Shown piece by piece: positions 44,901-53,112 of a DNA stretch of 64,000 bases. Location of the stretch: contig NZ_JBHEQA010000002.1 in the NCBI RefSeq assembly GCF_043678055.1, positions 992,001 to 1,056,000 of the forward strand, read 5' to 3'. The notes beneath the pieces are model-generated. The model did no database searches. It was not told the DNA's origin and worked only from the letters and a program-made list of their open reading frames with translations. Both the position numbers and the translations under genes were made by a program. The first letter of the stretch is position 1. The number at the start of each line of letters is the position of its first letter. The DNA comes from Spongiimicrobium salis (GTDB lineage: Bacteria; Bacteroidota; Bacteroidia; Flavobacteriales; Flavobacteriaceae).

Positions 44901-47900
44901 GGTCGCCGTAACAGTAACCGTATAAACTCCATTATTGGTAGGACCTCCTTGAGCAGCAGCGGAAGCTATTGTTCCAGAAATAAACCCGCTATTCGTATCA
45001 ATGGTTACTCCTGCCGGCTGTCCGTCAATGGTATATGTGGTAGCCTCTTCAGGATTACCTCCAAATACAGCAGCGGAAACCGCAGCAGCTTGACCAATAA
45101 AATTCGTTTGATCCGCTATAGGGAAAATTCCAAAATCGTCTGGAGTACCATCGGACGGTCTTACCTCTATGGCATTGATAAAAGGATTTTCCACAATACG
45201 TCCATATTCTATATTCAATTCCCCATCGGTCACCTCTACTTCAAAAGACAACATTCCCGCTCGCAAGTGGCCAAATTCTGCAATAATATCAAAATTGCTT
45301 CGTACGACGGCACCTTCCATAATAATATCGAATATTCGATCTCCAATATCATTGACACCTACAAAGCTATTTCCCATAAAGAGATTAACACGATAGTTTC
45401 CATTACCTACGGGGATAGCAAACTCCATATCCACACCTGAGGCCCTATCAAAACGTTCTTCGGCAAAAATGCCATCGAAGGTGGCCTGATCGATATAATT
45501 TGGAATGGAAGGGTGACGATTGGCATATTCTAAGAGTGTCGTCGTAATTTCACCTGTAGTCACTGAATATTCAGAGGTGGTCACAGGGCCTTCTACATCA
45601 TTGGCCAACCAATCCGATTCCCCATCCGTAGCTGCTACTAAAGCACCTCCGGCATTTATACGCACTCCCGTACTGGTTACCGTCCACATAAAAGTGACTG
45701 AAACGGCATCCGATGAAATGGCATCGGCGTCATCTACGGTTACTGTAACGGTATAAGGGCTTCCTGCTGCGGCATTCAAATCGACCGTACCTCCAATTTG
45801 TCCATTGGTGGGGTCGATGTTGATACCTCCAGGTTGTCCGCTCAAGCTATAATTTAAGTTTCCATCCCCTCCAAATGCCGCGGTAATCAATCCTCCATCG
45901 AGTTGTTCTCCAACAGCATTGGTCTGATCCGCAAATGGGCCAACATAAATCGGCGTAATGGCATCATCCGCTTCTAAAATCTCAATACCATTTAACAGTG
46001 GGTTTTCAATAAGACTATGTACAAAGCTGATATCTATGGAACCATCGGTAACATTTAAAATATGGGTTATTACGGTCCCTGTCTGGTGCCCATAGGTTCC
46101 CGAAAGATCAATTTCATCCAATAATGGGTAGGTAATACCTTCTATAGTGACATCAAAAATACGATCTCCCGGCTGATCCGTCCCATCATAGCCATTGGCC
46201 ATATACAGTCTTACTTCATAATTTCCAGCAGCTGCAACAGGGAAAGAATAGGTCATATTTGGCGTACCCGCAGAATTATCAAAGCGTTCCGTTTGGAAAA
46301 TATCCTGAGGCGTAGTTGTTAAATTGACTTCTGGTGTAAAATTCGTTACCGGAAAGCCAAAGACTTGATCTGATGCTGCTTGTACAAGAAACTGTGAATT
46401 GTTAGGTGCGGCCAAATCGGCTTCCCAAGCGATTTCTCCATCAATTGCAGCAATTTCGGGTCCTCCTGCATTAACTCTATACAATACAGATGGAGCTGCA
46501 GCAACCGTTACCGTTATGATATGATCTTCAAAATTACCATCGATATCCGTAGCACGAATCGTAATTTCCGAAACCGCGGGAACATTGGCATAAGTTATCG
46601 TTAAAATATTATCTACAATACTGGCATCGTTGGCCGCATTTGTATTGGATAACACGGTATAAGTAAGATTGCCCACGCCATTATCATCATCAAAAACCGT
46701 ATCCAAATCAAAGGTATTGTCAGCCGTACCTACGGTAACATTGGATTCCGTAATGGGCTGTACCACAAAAGGGTCTCCATCCAAAACACTCAGTACATCC
46801 CAGGTACCCTCCAATTCCACATTAGCTGCATTCGAAGTCCCTATAAGCCCAACGGCCAAAGAAACGTTAGCTTGCTGTATGGCCTGTAAAATACTGCCCT
46901 GTGCGGTCAATGTAGTAAGTTCTTCCCGTGTTCCATTATCCAAGGTATATGCCAAGGTGATTGTTCCGTCACTAGCATCTATCACAAAATAAAAAGCTAT
47001 TGCCGCATTAGGTCTTTCCGCTACGGTAAATGGAAGATTTACCGGAGTTCCCGGGACGTCATTTATTTCCTCCAAGGCTGTTAGACCACTTGGGGTAAGT
47101 ACAAATTTGATGTAATTGCTCTGTGTTCCATCTCCTATAAAAATACCCAGCTCTCCATTAGGGGCAGAAGCATTTCCGTAAAGCTGTAAAGGATCATTAA
47201 AATTCCCCATTCCTCCAACTACGGTAAAAACCCCGGAAGTCTGATCGGTCTGGATACCATATTGAAAGCCTTTTTCTTGCGTATTGGTACTCCCTAAAGC
47301 AGTACCAGAGGTCATCTGCATGGTCATTGCCCCAATGGCACCTCCTAAAATATCATTGGGATTGGGATCATTGGGATCATCCCTACGATCTATCCAATCG
47401 AGCCAGTTACGGTCGGTATCGCCATTGTTCATCATTCCCGTAAATCCAAGACCAAGGTATCCCCCTAAAACAGGATTGTCTGAGAACAATTCATTTTCAA
47501 CAGGTATGGTAAAAGCATCACTTCCTGCATCATTCGGATTCCCCAATTGAAAGGGATCGTTTGCATCAGATATACCATCATTATCGTCATCCGTATCGTT
47601 CAAATCTGAAATCAGGGTACCTCCAGCTGAAGCATCAAAATCATCTGGCTGAGATCCTCCATTACAGGGATCCGTACCATTATCTTCCTCATCCTGATTG
47701 GTATAACCATCCTCATCATAATCTGCCAAAGGATCATATCCGGGTTCTCCAGGGGCTATACACGTAATAAAATCCTGAGGTTCTAGGACAACGATATTAC
47801 TATTAAATGTAGCTACCCAGATGGTTCCTGGAAATGGATCTGTATCACTGTTACAGGTAATTCCCAAAGCGTTTCCACCAAGGCCTGAAGCAAAATTGGC

Positions 47901-49472
47901 CGTTAGTGTCTGTCTTCTTCCTGCCGGTGTCAACTGAAGTCTTCTCAATACTCCTCCGTTTCTACCTGCAATAAGATCTCCTTGCATCGCTCCACCAAAA
48001 TTGGTGGCCGTATATTCATCTATACCATTAGTATTTGTGCCCCAATTGGTTATGATGTCATCATTATCCCCATCAGGATTTGGATCTCCGGGGCCTCTCC
48101 AATCACCCTCAACTGGATTGGCCTGGCTTAAAGGTACTGGAGGCCAGTTCGCCGGTAATCCAATAGTTGGATCTGTAGTAGATCCAGGAGTAGAACCATC
48201 CGGATCGTAAATTTGTGTTCTAAATACTGCTCCTGCTAAACTAGTGGGATCCGGGGCTGTAAAAAGTCCAGCTCCAGCAGGATTTGCTCTTACGGGATTG
48301 GGATGTCCTCCATAAAAACTTCCCGATACATAGTTTTGAATATCAGTAGTGACGAGACTTAGGTGATCTCGGTTATTGATCGCTTCTCCTCCAGAAGGAG
48401 AACTACTCCCCGGTTCTGTGGGGTCGTAATCATTAGTAACAGTACCGTCAACACCCTCATTTACAGGGAAACCACCCCAACCTGCATTGGCGCCATTATC
48501 GGTAACATAGACCGCACCACTTTCGGTAACCACAAGATCGTAAGTATTTCTAAAACCTGGTGAAAATACTTGAACCGGCCCTCCTTCGACAACCATGGCT
48601 TGATTGAGTCCATCATTCCCCCCAAAAGGGTCATTAACATCAATTCCATCATAACCTGGAGTATCTGGATCGATTATACCATTAACATTGGGCCTTGTTG
48701 GATCGTCCAAGGTTGGAATATCATAAATATAACTTCTTCCATTATCATTTAAGATAGGAAGTCCTTCAATAGTTGTTAAATCAATCGAAAGTACCGCTGC
48801 GGCAAGGGCATATTCTGTGGTCCAGTTGAAGTTTGTAGAAGGAGCACCTCCATTGGTATGTCCCCCTTGTGCTACAATAAGATAATCCCTTCCATTGATC
48901 GTAGTAAACTCTAATCCGTTCGTAGCATGATTTTCTTCCGAACGCGGAAGTCCCCTAACAATATCCACAACATCCCAAGAAGTACCGTTCCAAGTGAACC
49001 TTGTAATGATTCCCGAATTTGTATCCAAGCCGGAATCACCGCTACCGCCTCCGATACCTCCACCAATACGAAAATCACTGGAACTTACATAAAGTACCGG
49101 ATTTGTAGGTGTCCCCGTGACCACCAATCCCGTGGTTTCCCGAAACACTTCAGATGAAGGACTTCCATCATCATTGTGATCTTGGATACTCTGGATTTGA
49201 TTCAGTTCCTCTCTATCGGTCACGATATAATCCCCTGGAGAGTTTCTTTGAATGGTGTAAATTGATATAATTCCGGCATATTCTGCAGCATAAAGTCTAC
49301 CATCCGGGCCAAACATCAGGGATGTACCCAAGTTAATTGCCTCATTGCCGTTAAAATCAAGATTGTTCTGCGTAAAACTCTGGGCGGTTACCGTAGAAGA
49401 AAATACACTTAGAAAGAGTAATAAAAGTGTAGTTTTAAAAAAAACTAGTGTTTTGGGGTAATTTTTTTTCAT
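41973..49472 (-). CDS. Giant T9SS-secreted multidomain protein, paralogue of its neighbour
   Basis: 2499 residues. Clean signal peptide after MKKNYPKTLVFFKTTLLLLF, ending TVTAQ. Layout: glucose/sorbosone-dehydrogenase-like propeller about 30-590; Asp-rich TSP3-like repeats 590-660 (DYDEDGYTNQDEEDNGTD; DTDDDNDGISD); lectin-like/cadherin-like stretch to 990. Three malectin plus Ig-like modules start at about 995, 1269 and 1544 (anchors 822 and 825 bp apart, much more diverged than in the paralogue). Then Kelch propeller 1820-2130, a choice-of-anchor domain, two PKD domains (about 2240 and 2330) and a type A sorting domain from about 2412 (IFPNPATN, DGIYILNVE). It lacks the CBM-like, EDFEDL and InlB-like parts of the neighbour. 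Tandem duplication followed by domain gain or loss is the simplest explanation. Predicted cell-surface protein. Confidence 0.9.
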   Translation of the reverse strand: MKKNYPKTLVFFKTTLLLLFLSVFSSTVTAQSFTQNNLDFNGNEAINLGTSLMFGPDGRLYAAEYAGIISIYTIQRNSPGDYIVTDREELNQIQSIQDHNDDGSPSSEVFRETTGLVVTGTPTNPVLYVSSSDFRIGGGIGGGSGDSGLDTNSGIITRFTWNGTSWDVVDIVRGLPRSEENHATNGLEFTTINGRDYLIVAQGGHTNGGAPSTNFNWTTEYALAAAVLSIDLTTIEGLPILNDNGRSYIYDIPTLDDPTRPNVNGIIDPDTPGYDGIDVNDPFGGNDGLNQAMVVEGGPVQVFSPGFRNTYDLVVTESGAVYVTDNGANAGWGGFPVNEGVDGTVTNDYDPTEPGSSSPSGGEAINNRDHLSLVTTDIQNYVSGSFYGGHPNPVRANPAGAGLFTAPDPTSLAGAVFRTQIYDPDGSTPGSTTDPTIGLPANWPPVPLSQANPVEGDWRGPGDPNPDGDNDDIITNWGTNTNGIDEYTATNFGGAMQGDLIAGRNGGVLRRLQLTPAGRRQTLTANFASGLGGNALGITCNSDTDPFPGTIWVATFNSNIVVLEPQDFITCIAPGEPGYDPLADYDEDGYTNQDEEDNGTDPCNGGSQPDDFDASAGGTLISDLNDTDDDNDGISDANDPFQLGNPNDAGSDAFTIPVENELFSDNPVLGGYLGLGFTGMMNNGDTDRNWLDWIDRRDDPNDPNPNDILGGAIGAMTMQMTSGTALGSTNTQEKGFQYGIQTDQTSGVFTVVGGMGNFNDPLQLYGNASAPNGELGIFIGDGTQSNYIKFVLTPSGLTALEEINDVPGTPVNLPFTVAERPNAAIAFYFVIDASDGTITLAYTLDNGTREELTTLTAQGSILQAIQQANVSLAVGLIGTSNAANVELEGTWDVLSVLDGDPFVVQPITESNVTVGTADNTFDLDTVFDDDNGVGNLTYTVLSNTNAANDASIVDNILTITYANVPAVSEITIRATDIDGNFEDHIITVTVAAAPSVLYRVNAGGPEIAAIDGEIAWEADLAAPNNSQFLVQAASDQVFGFPVTNFTPEVNLTTTPQDIFQTERFDNSAGTPNMTYSFPVAAAGNYEVRLYMANGYDGTDQPGDRIFDVTIEGITYPLLDEIDLSGTYGHQTGTVITHILNVTDGSIDISFVHSLIENPLLNGIEILEADDAITPIYVGPFADQTNAVGEQLDGGLITAAFGGDGNLNYSLSGQPGGINIDPTNGQIGGTVDLNAAAGSPYTVTVTVDDADAISSDAVSVTFMWTVTSTGVRINAGGALVAATDGESDWLANDVEGPVTTSEYSVTTGEITTTLLEYANRHPSIPNYIDQATFDGIFAEERFDRASGVDMEFAIPVGNGNYRVNLFMGNSFVGVNDIGDRIFDIIMEGAVVRSNFDIIAEFGHLRAGMLSFEVEVTDGELNIEYGRIVENPFINAIEVRPSDGTPDDFGIFPIADQTNFIGQAAAVSAAVFGGNPEEATTYTIDGQPAGVTIDTNSGFISGTIASAAAQGGPTNNGVYTVTVTATRASAGTVQTQFTWTVNDFSTFRINAGGATVIATDGESDWEFNDISGPFATSNYEVNTGEILNAGLLYENRHSSIPAYIDEATFNAIFAEERFDFGTNGDGFEMQFDVPLANGDYIVNLFVGNSFAGTSNIGDRVFDVNIEGVLAIDDVDIVAAFGHLSGGMLSYPVTVSDGVLNIQFVHQIENPTVNAIEIRLDAGAFDPIVVAPIADQTNNEDDVLDGSLVASATGGNPALDFVYAISGQPDGVTIDAATGVISGTINPGAATGGPSGNGIYTVEVTADKVGSSPGSTTFTWTVQGVGFWTDVDENENYTARHENSFVQAGDRFYVMGGRENATTVDVYDYANDSWEALTNSAPAAFNHFQAVEYKGLIWVIGAFRTNIFPNEQPAEFIWAFDPATREWIQGPEIPAGRRRGATGIGIYNDRFYIVGGNTEGHNEGAVAWFDEYDPATGTWTPLADAPNARDHFNAVVIQDRLYVAGGRLTGGPGGLFGPTIEEVDVYDFGTGLWSTLPADQNLPTPRAGAATVNFDDTLVIVGGEVPDQSTALDITEAYDPATTSWTRLPNLNHRRHGTQAIVSGGGIFILGGSPNQGGGNQRNLEYLFDGTPTGVPSVSSTVSAPTEVSVSIGGTVDIPVELSGGNVGIFVESITITGANAADFSITAGALTNALLMPNSIHTITVSDSGTTDSRSAVLTVNYANGQSVTTNLITNAGPTAVAVANPLTGEAPLTVIFDGSGSSDDSTITSYFWDFQDGTTSFDQNPIHTFFNVGVYVVSLTVTDDDGATDTTTVTITVTDPIATEAPVAVATATPLTGTAPLEVSFTGSNSTDDIGIESYLWNFQDGSTSNEADPVHIFTEAGIYEVTLTIEDAAGLTSSATVTITVNAANTSQRFDGVIFPNPATNVAQIMLVNQPDDKVVTKINLHDYSGRYITSYDPQEILDNGVYTLPIAFLTDGIYILNVEMNFGAPIILKLAVQN

Positions 49473-49559
49473 AATTTTTTATTTTCCGGTATTCTCAAAA
49501 AACGAATTTCAAATCGTACCAGGTAGTTTCATAGGTCATATCGCACTATGAAGCGTACG

Positions 49560-49567
49560 CAAAGATA
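49560..49567 (-). promoter_or_regulatory. -7 box of the 2499-residue protein gene
   Basis: TATCTTTG on the minus strand (8 of 8), about 88 bp before the ATG at 49472. Confidence 0.5.
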
Positions 49568-49825
49568 CTTTAATGTAAAGGACTTATCGCCTCTTCTCAC
49601 TATTTTTCGTTTAAAGCAAAATCTTTTTCGGTAAAACACCTTTATAGTGCTTTTTATCCGTTTTGTTTTGGTTTAGACAGAAATCATGCCACTTCTCATT
49701 TATGAAACAATTTCATTACAAATAACCCTAATTTTAACATGCATGTTTCTTTCCAAAATTAACTACGTATTTTGAGATTGATCGGTTTTATTATTTTGCT
49801 CTTTTTTTTAAAAAAAAGGCAAAAA

Positions 49826-49862
49826 TAAAAAACCCTTCCGAAAATATTCAAAAGGGTTTATG
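49826..49862 (-). terminator. Terminator of the wzc transcript
   Basis: Stem AACCCTT (49831-49837) and AAGGGTT (49852-49858), loop 14 nt. On the minus strand it is followed by a T-rich run. Confidence 0.82.
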
Positions 49863-49882
49863 ATATTGTATAGATGATGTTG

Positions 49883-52237
49883 TTAAAACTTCCACCATTT
49901 TTTTTGGACTTTTCCATAGCCGTAGCCATATTTTCCGCCATAACCAAGGTTGGATGCCTTGACATCATTTACTACAAAGGACAGGGGACTTATTTTCCCT
50001 TCCTTTTGTAGTTTTATTGGGAATTCCGCTGCTTTTTTCTCTGTTATTCCAGCTCTGGTCACATAAATCATATGATCAGCATATTTACCAATGGTCAACG
50101 TATCCGTTACTACCATTAAAGGAGCTGTATCCACGATAACATAATCATACATTCCAGAAACTTCTTCCAACAGTCTTTCCAAGCGTTCACTCATTAATAA
50201 TTCTGCCGGGTTTGGCGGTATCCTACCTGAGTAAATGATATCTATTACATTGTGATCTACAGATACGGGATTGATCACGTCTTTGGTCTGTAAAGTATCG
50301 TCATACAAGTATTCGGTGATTCCTACGTTATTCCCTCTTTTGGGTTTTGCATTTGCTGCATTTTGTTCATTTGGAAAGAAGGTGTATAATTTAGGGTTTC
50401 TAATGTCTGCCCCCACTAACAATATCTTCTTGTTTCCACTGGCCAGAATCAGCGATAGATTTGTAGATAAAAAAGTTTTTCCCTCGCCAGGCACACTAGA
50501 AGTTACAAAGATCACATTTCTTCTCTCTTTCCCAGAAACATTGGTCTTCAACAAATAATCCAGATTGGTTCGAATCATACGCAAAGACTCCCCTAAGACA
50601 GATCGGTCTTCATTGACAATCGATTTCTTATCTTTTTTGCTCAATCTCGGAATCTCTCCCAGAACGGGTACATCATGCACAATTTTTTCCAAAGAGTGCA
50701 TATTGTGAATTTTATTATCCAATAAAATACGCATGTAAATAATGCCGAAAGGGATTAAAATTCCCAAAATCAAAGAGGCCAGATAGATGACTTTTCTTTG
50801 AGGGCTTACCGGTATATTGCTGACAACATAAGCAAAATCAATAATCTTGGATTTAGGAGAGGTAGAAGCGACCGCTATCTGGGCTTCCTCTCTTTTTTGT
50901 AAAAGATAGAGGTATAAAGATTCTGTAGTCTCCTGCTTTCTCGTGATATCCCGAAGTGCACGTTGATTTCCAGGTGCGGAGTAAATTTTGGAATTTACTA
51001 TAGCTTGCTGTCTACTCAAAGTATTGGCCGTCAATCCTAAATTATTTACTGTACTATTTAAACTGGATTGAATAGTTTGTTTAAGGCTATTGAGTTGTTG
51101 ATCCAAATTGACTACGATAGGAGATCTTTCCGTAGAGCTCTCCAACAATCTGTTACGTTCCAAGACCAAATTATTGTATTGTGAAGTAGTACTGGCGATG
51201 GTACCATCGGTCAAACCGAGATTAGAAGGTAAAAGTTCAAATCCGTTTTGCTCCTCTACAATACTTTGCATAGAGGCAGCGATATTAAGCTGGTTCCTAA
51301 CATTGGCCAATTCTTGCCGATTTGCCGCACCAACGTTAAGATTGATGTTGGTTTCGGACTGGATATCCGTTATTCCCTTGTCCGTTCTCAAATCCTGTGC
51401 AGACTGATCTACACTGGATAAATTGGAAGAGATATTCGCAATACGCTCATTGATAAAATCAGAAGTTCTATCCGCGATACGTTTTTTATCGGCTATGGCA
51501 TTTTTATTATACACACGGATCAAGGCATCAATAATATCCCTTGCCTTTTCCTTGATCGGATCTTGCAACGAAATGTTTACAACATTGGAATAATCTTCTG
51601 TACTTGCAATGCTGATTCTGTTCCTATAATCCTGGGCAACCGCGGTTATAGGATCTATACTTACTTTTACCTTTTTGTTTTTATACCGGTCAAAAACAGC
51701 CGTATTCGGAGTGACTACCATATCTCCTATAGGTGATGGGATGGTTTTTCCGTAAGAATAGACTTTTATGGGGGCATCTTCTTCCTCTGCATAGCCAAAG
51801 GTTGTTGGGGAAGAAAGCGTAAGGTAAAAATCAAAATTAGCTTTATCTATCGTGGAGTCCGCCTCAATGAAGTTGAGTTTGATCGGCGGATTGGAGTATA
51901 CCTCCGTGTTTTTAATATTTCCAAGCACCCAAACTTTGGTATTCAGTCCCAATTCCTTAGCAATTTCAATAAAATTAGATCGGGAATTTATAATCTCTAT
52001 CTCATTCTCTACCTTATTGGTCCTATCCGAGAAAAAATCCAAATCCTTGAATAGATCCAGCCCACCGCCTGAGTTCTGATCTTCTACAATTTGAATTTTA
52101 GCTTTCGCGGCGTATTTCGGAATAGAATATCTTATGTAAACATACCCAATTATAACAGCAACAATAGCTGATAGCACAAACCATTTCCATTGTTTCAAAT
52201 AAGGGGACATGATTTCCTTTAAATCAAGCTTTTCCAT
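49883..52237 (-). CDS. wzc: Capsule/EPS polysaccharide co-polymerase and tyrosine autokinase (Wzc type)
   Basis: 784 residues. The N-terminal Wzz domain is bracketed by TM1 (about 17-35, WKWFVLSAIVAVIIGYVYI) and TM2 (about 495-515, VIYLASLILGILIPFGIIYM), with a long periplasmic coiled coil between. The cytoplasmic BY-kinase has Walker A SSVPGEGKTF (about 580), Walker A' LLVGADIRNPK and Walker B YDYVIVDTAPL. It ends in a Tyr-rich tail (NLGYGGKYGYGYGKV), the autophosphorylation cluster. It controls chain length and export together with Wza and the PHP phosphatase. Last gene of the minus-strand run 56162-49883, 54 bp after wza. Confidence 0.95.
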   Translation of the reverse strand: MEKLDLKEIMSPYLKQWKWFVLSAIVAVIIGYVYIRYSIPKYAAKAKIQIVEDQNSGGGLDLFKDLDFFSDRTNKVENEIEIINSRSNFIEIAKELGLNTKVWVLGNIKNTEVYSNPPIKLNFIEADSTIDKANFDFYLTLSSPTTFGYAEEEDAPIKVYSYGKTIPSPIGDMVVTPNTAVFDRYKNKKVKVSIDPITAVAQDYRNRISIASTEDYSNVVNISLQDPIKEKARDIIDALIRVYNKNAIADKKRIADRTSDFINERIANISSNLSSVDQSAQDLRTDKGITDIQSETNINLNVGAANRQELANVRNQLNIAASMQSIVEEQNGFELLPSNLGLTDGTIASTTSQYNNLVLERNRLLESSTERSPIVVNLDQQLNSLKQTIQSSLNSTVNNLGLTANTLSRQQAIVNSKIYSAPGNQRALRDITRKQETTESLYLYLLQKREEAQIAVASTSPKSKIIDFAYVVSNIPVSPQRKVIYLASLILGILIPFGIIYMRILLDNKIHNMHSLEKIVHDVPVLGEIPRLSKKDKKSIVNEDRSVLGESLRMIRTNLDYLLKTNVSGKERRNVIFVTSSVPGEGKTFLSTNLSLILASGNKKILLVGADIRNPKLYTFFPNEQNAANAKPKRGNNVGITEYLYDDTLQTKDVINPVSVDHNVIDIIYSGRIPPNPAELLMSERLERLLEEVSGMYDYVIVDTAPLMVVTDTLTIGKYADHMIYVTRAGITEKKAAEFPIKLQKEGKISPLSFVVNDVKASNLGYGGKYGYGYGKVQKKWWKF

Positions 52238-52291
52238 AAAAATCGTAAATTTTAATACCTTGAAAGTTAGGCTACCTTCTTTCTAAATGAA

Positions 52292-53080
52292 TCAATTTCT
52301 AGTTAAAACGATAATGGTTGAAGTGATTAGCAAGGAAGCTATTGAAATTCCAATGGTAGTTCGGCTGTCCAAGCTCGAACTGGCTATTGCCGAGGAGTTA
52401 GGTTCTACATATACTACATCATTTTGTGTCAAATAATATACTGGAGAACTTAAAATCTCCTTATCCGTCAGGTCAATTTTCGTATATACTTTTGTTCCAT
52501 CAAAATCCCGAAGTACCAATACATTTTTACGCTGCCCCTTAATGGTAAGATCTCCAGCAAGTCCCAGGGCTTCAAGAATAGTGATACGCTCTCCATTTAC
52601 AGGATATGTTCCCGGTCTATTAACTTCACCCAGGACGGTTACCGTAAAGTTCCTCAAGCGAATATTGATTATGGGATCTTTGAGATAGTCCGATAGTTTT
52701 TGCTCCAACAACACCCTTGTTTCTTGAGGGGAAAGTCCAGCTATTTTCACTTTTCCGATGACCGGGAAGTCAATTTCCCCGTTCCCGTCAATCAAATAAT
52801 CTACTTGCTCGGGAATTCCCGCTCCAGTAGTAGCACCCCTATATAAATTAAAAGGAGTACTGGCCTGGGGATCTAAGGTAGAGACATGGATATTGACCAG
52901 ATCGTCCACTTTAAATTTTGGAGTAAATGTATTTTTACTGATAATCGTCTCAAAACTCTCAGTATTTTGAAAATAGACGATATCCTTTTTTGAGCCACAT
53001 GAAGTGAGAAAAATCGATGCCAACAAAAGGGTTGTTACCACCCATTTTCCTCGAATTCCCATGCTTCTTTTTGAAATCAT
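52292..53080 (-). CDS. wza: Polysaccharide export outer-membrane lipoprotein (Wza type)
   Basis: 262 residues from the ATG at 53080; a TTG at 53101 is not preferred. Lipoprotein signal with lipobox FLTSC. Poly_export domain (FKVDDLVNIHVSTLDPQAST..., IDFPVIGKVKIAGLS), then a SLBB domain (NFTVTVLGEVNRPGTYPV). A C-terminal hydrophobic helix (TTIGISIASLLITSTIIVLT) plausibly forms the outer-membrane barrel of helices seen in Wza. It exports the polymer through the outer membrane with Wzc, its downstream partner. Confidence 0.94.
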   Translation of the reverse strand: MISKRSMGIRGKWVVTTLLLASIFLTSCGSKKDIVYFQNTESFETIISKNTFTPKFKVDDLVNIHVSTLDPQASTPFNLYRGATTGAGIPEQVDYLIDGNGEIDFPVIGKVKIAGLSPQETRVLLEQKLSDYLKDPIINIRLRNFTVTVLGEVNRPGTYPVNGERITILEALGLAGDLTIKGQRKNVLVLRDFDGTKVYTKIDLTDKEILSSPVYYLTQNDVVYVEPNSSAIASSSLDSRTTIGISIASLLITSTIIVLTRN

Positions 53081-53112
53081 TTTTATATGTTTTTTTTGCA
53101 AGTATAGTAAAA

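Larger units (their letters stand above)
49473..49882. other. Intergenic region between wzc and the giant gene
   Basis: 410 bp, AT-rich. It contains the wzc terminator (49826-49862) and a -7 box for the giant gene (49560-49567). No small gene or RNA could be recognised in the remaining ~250 bp. Confidence 0.7.
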
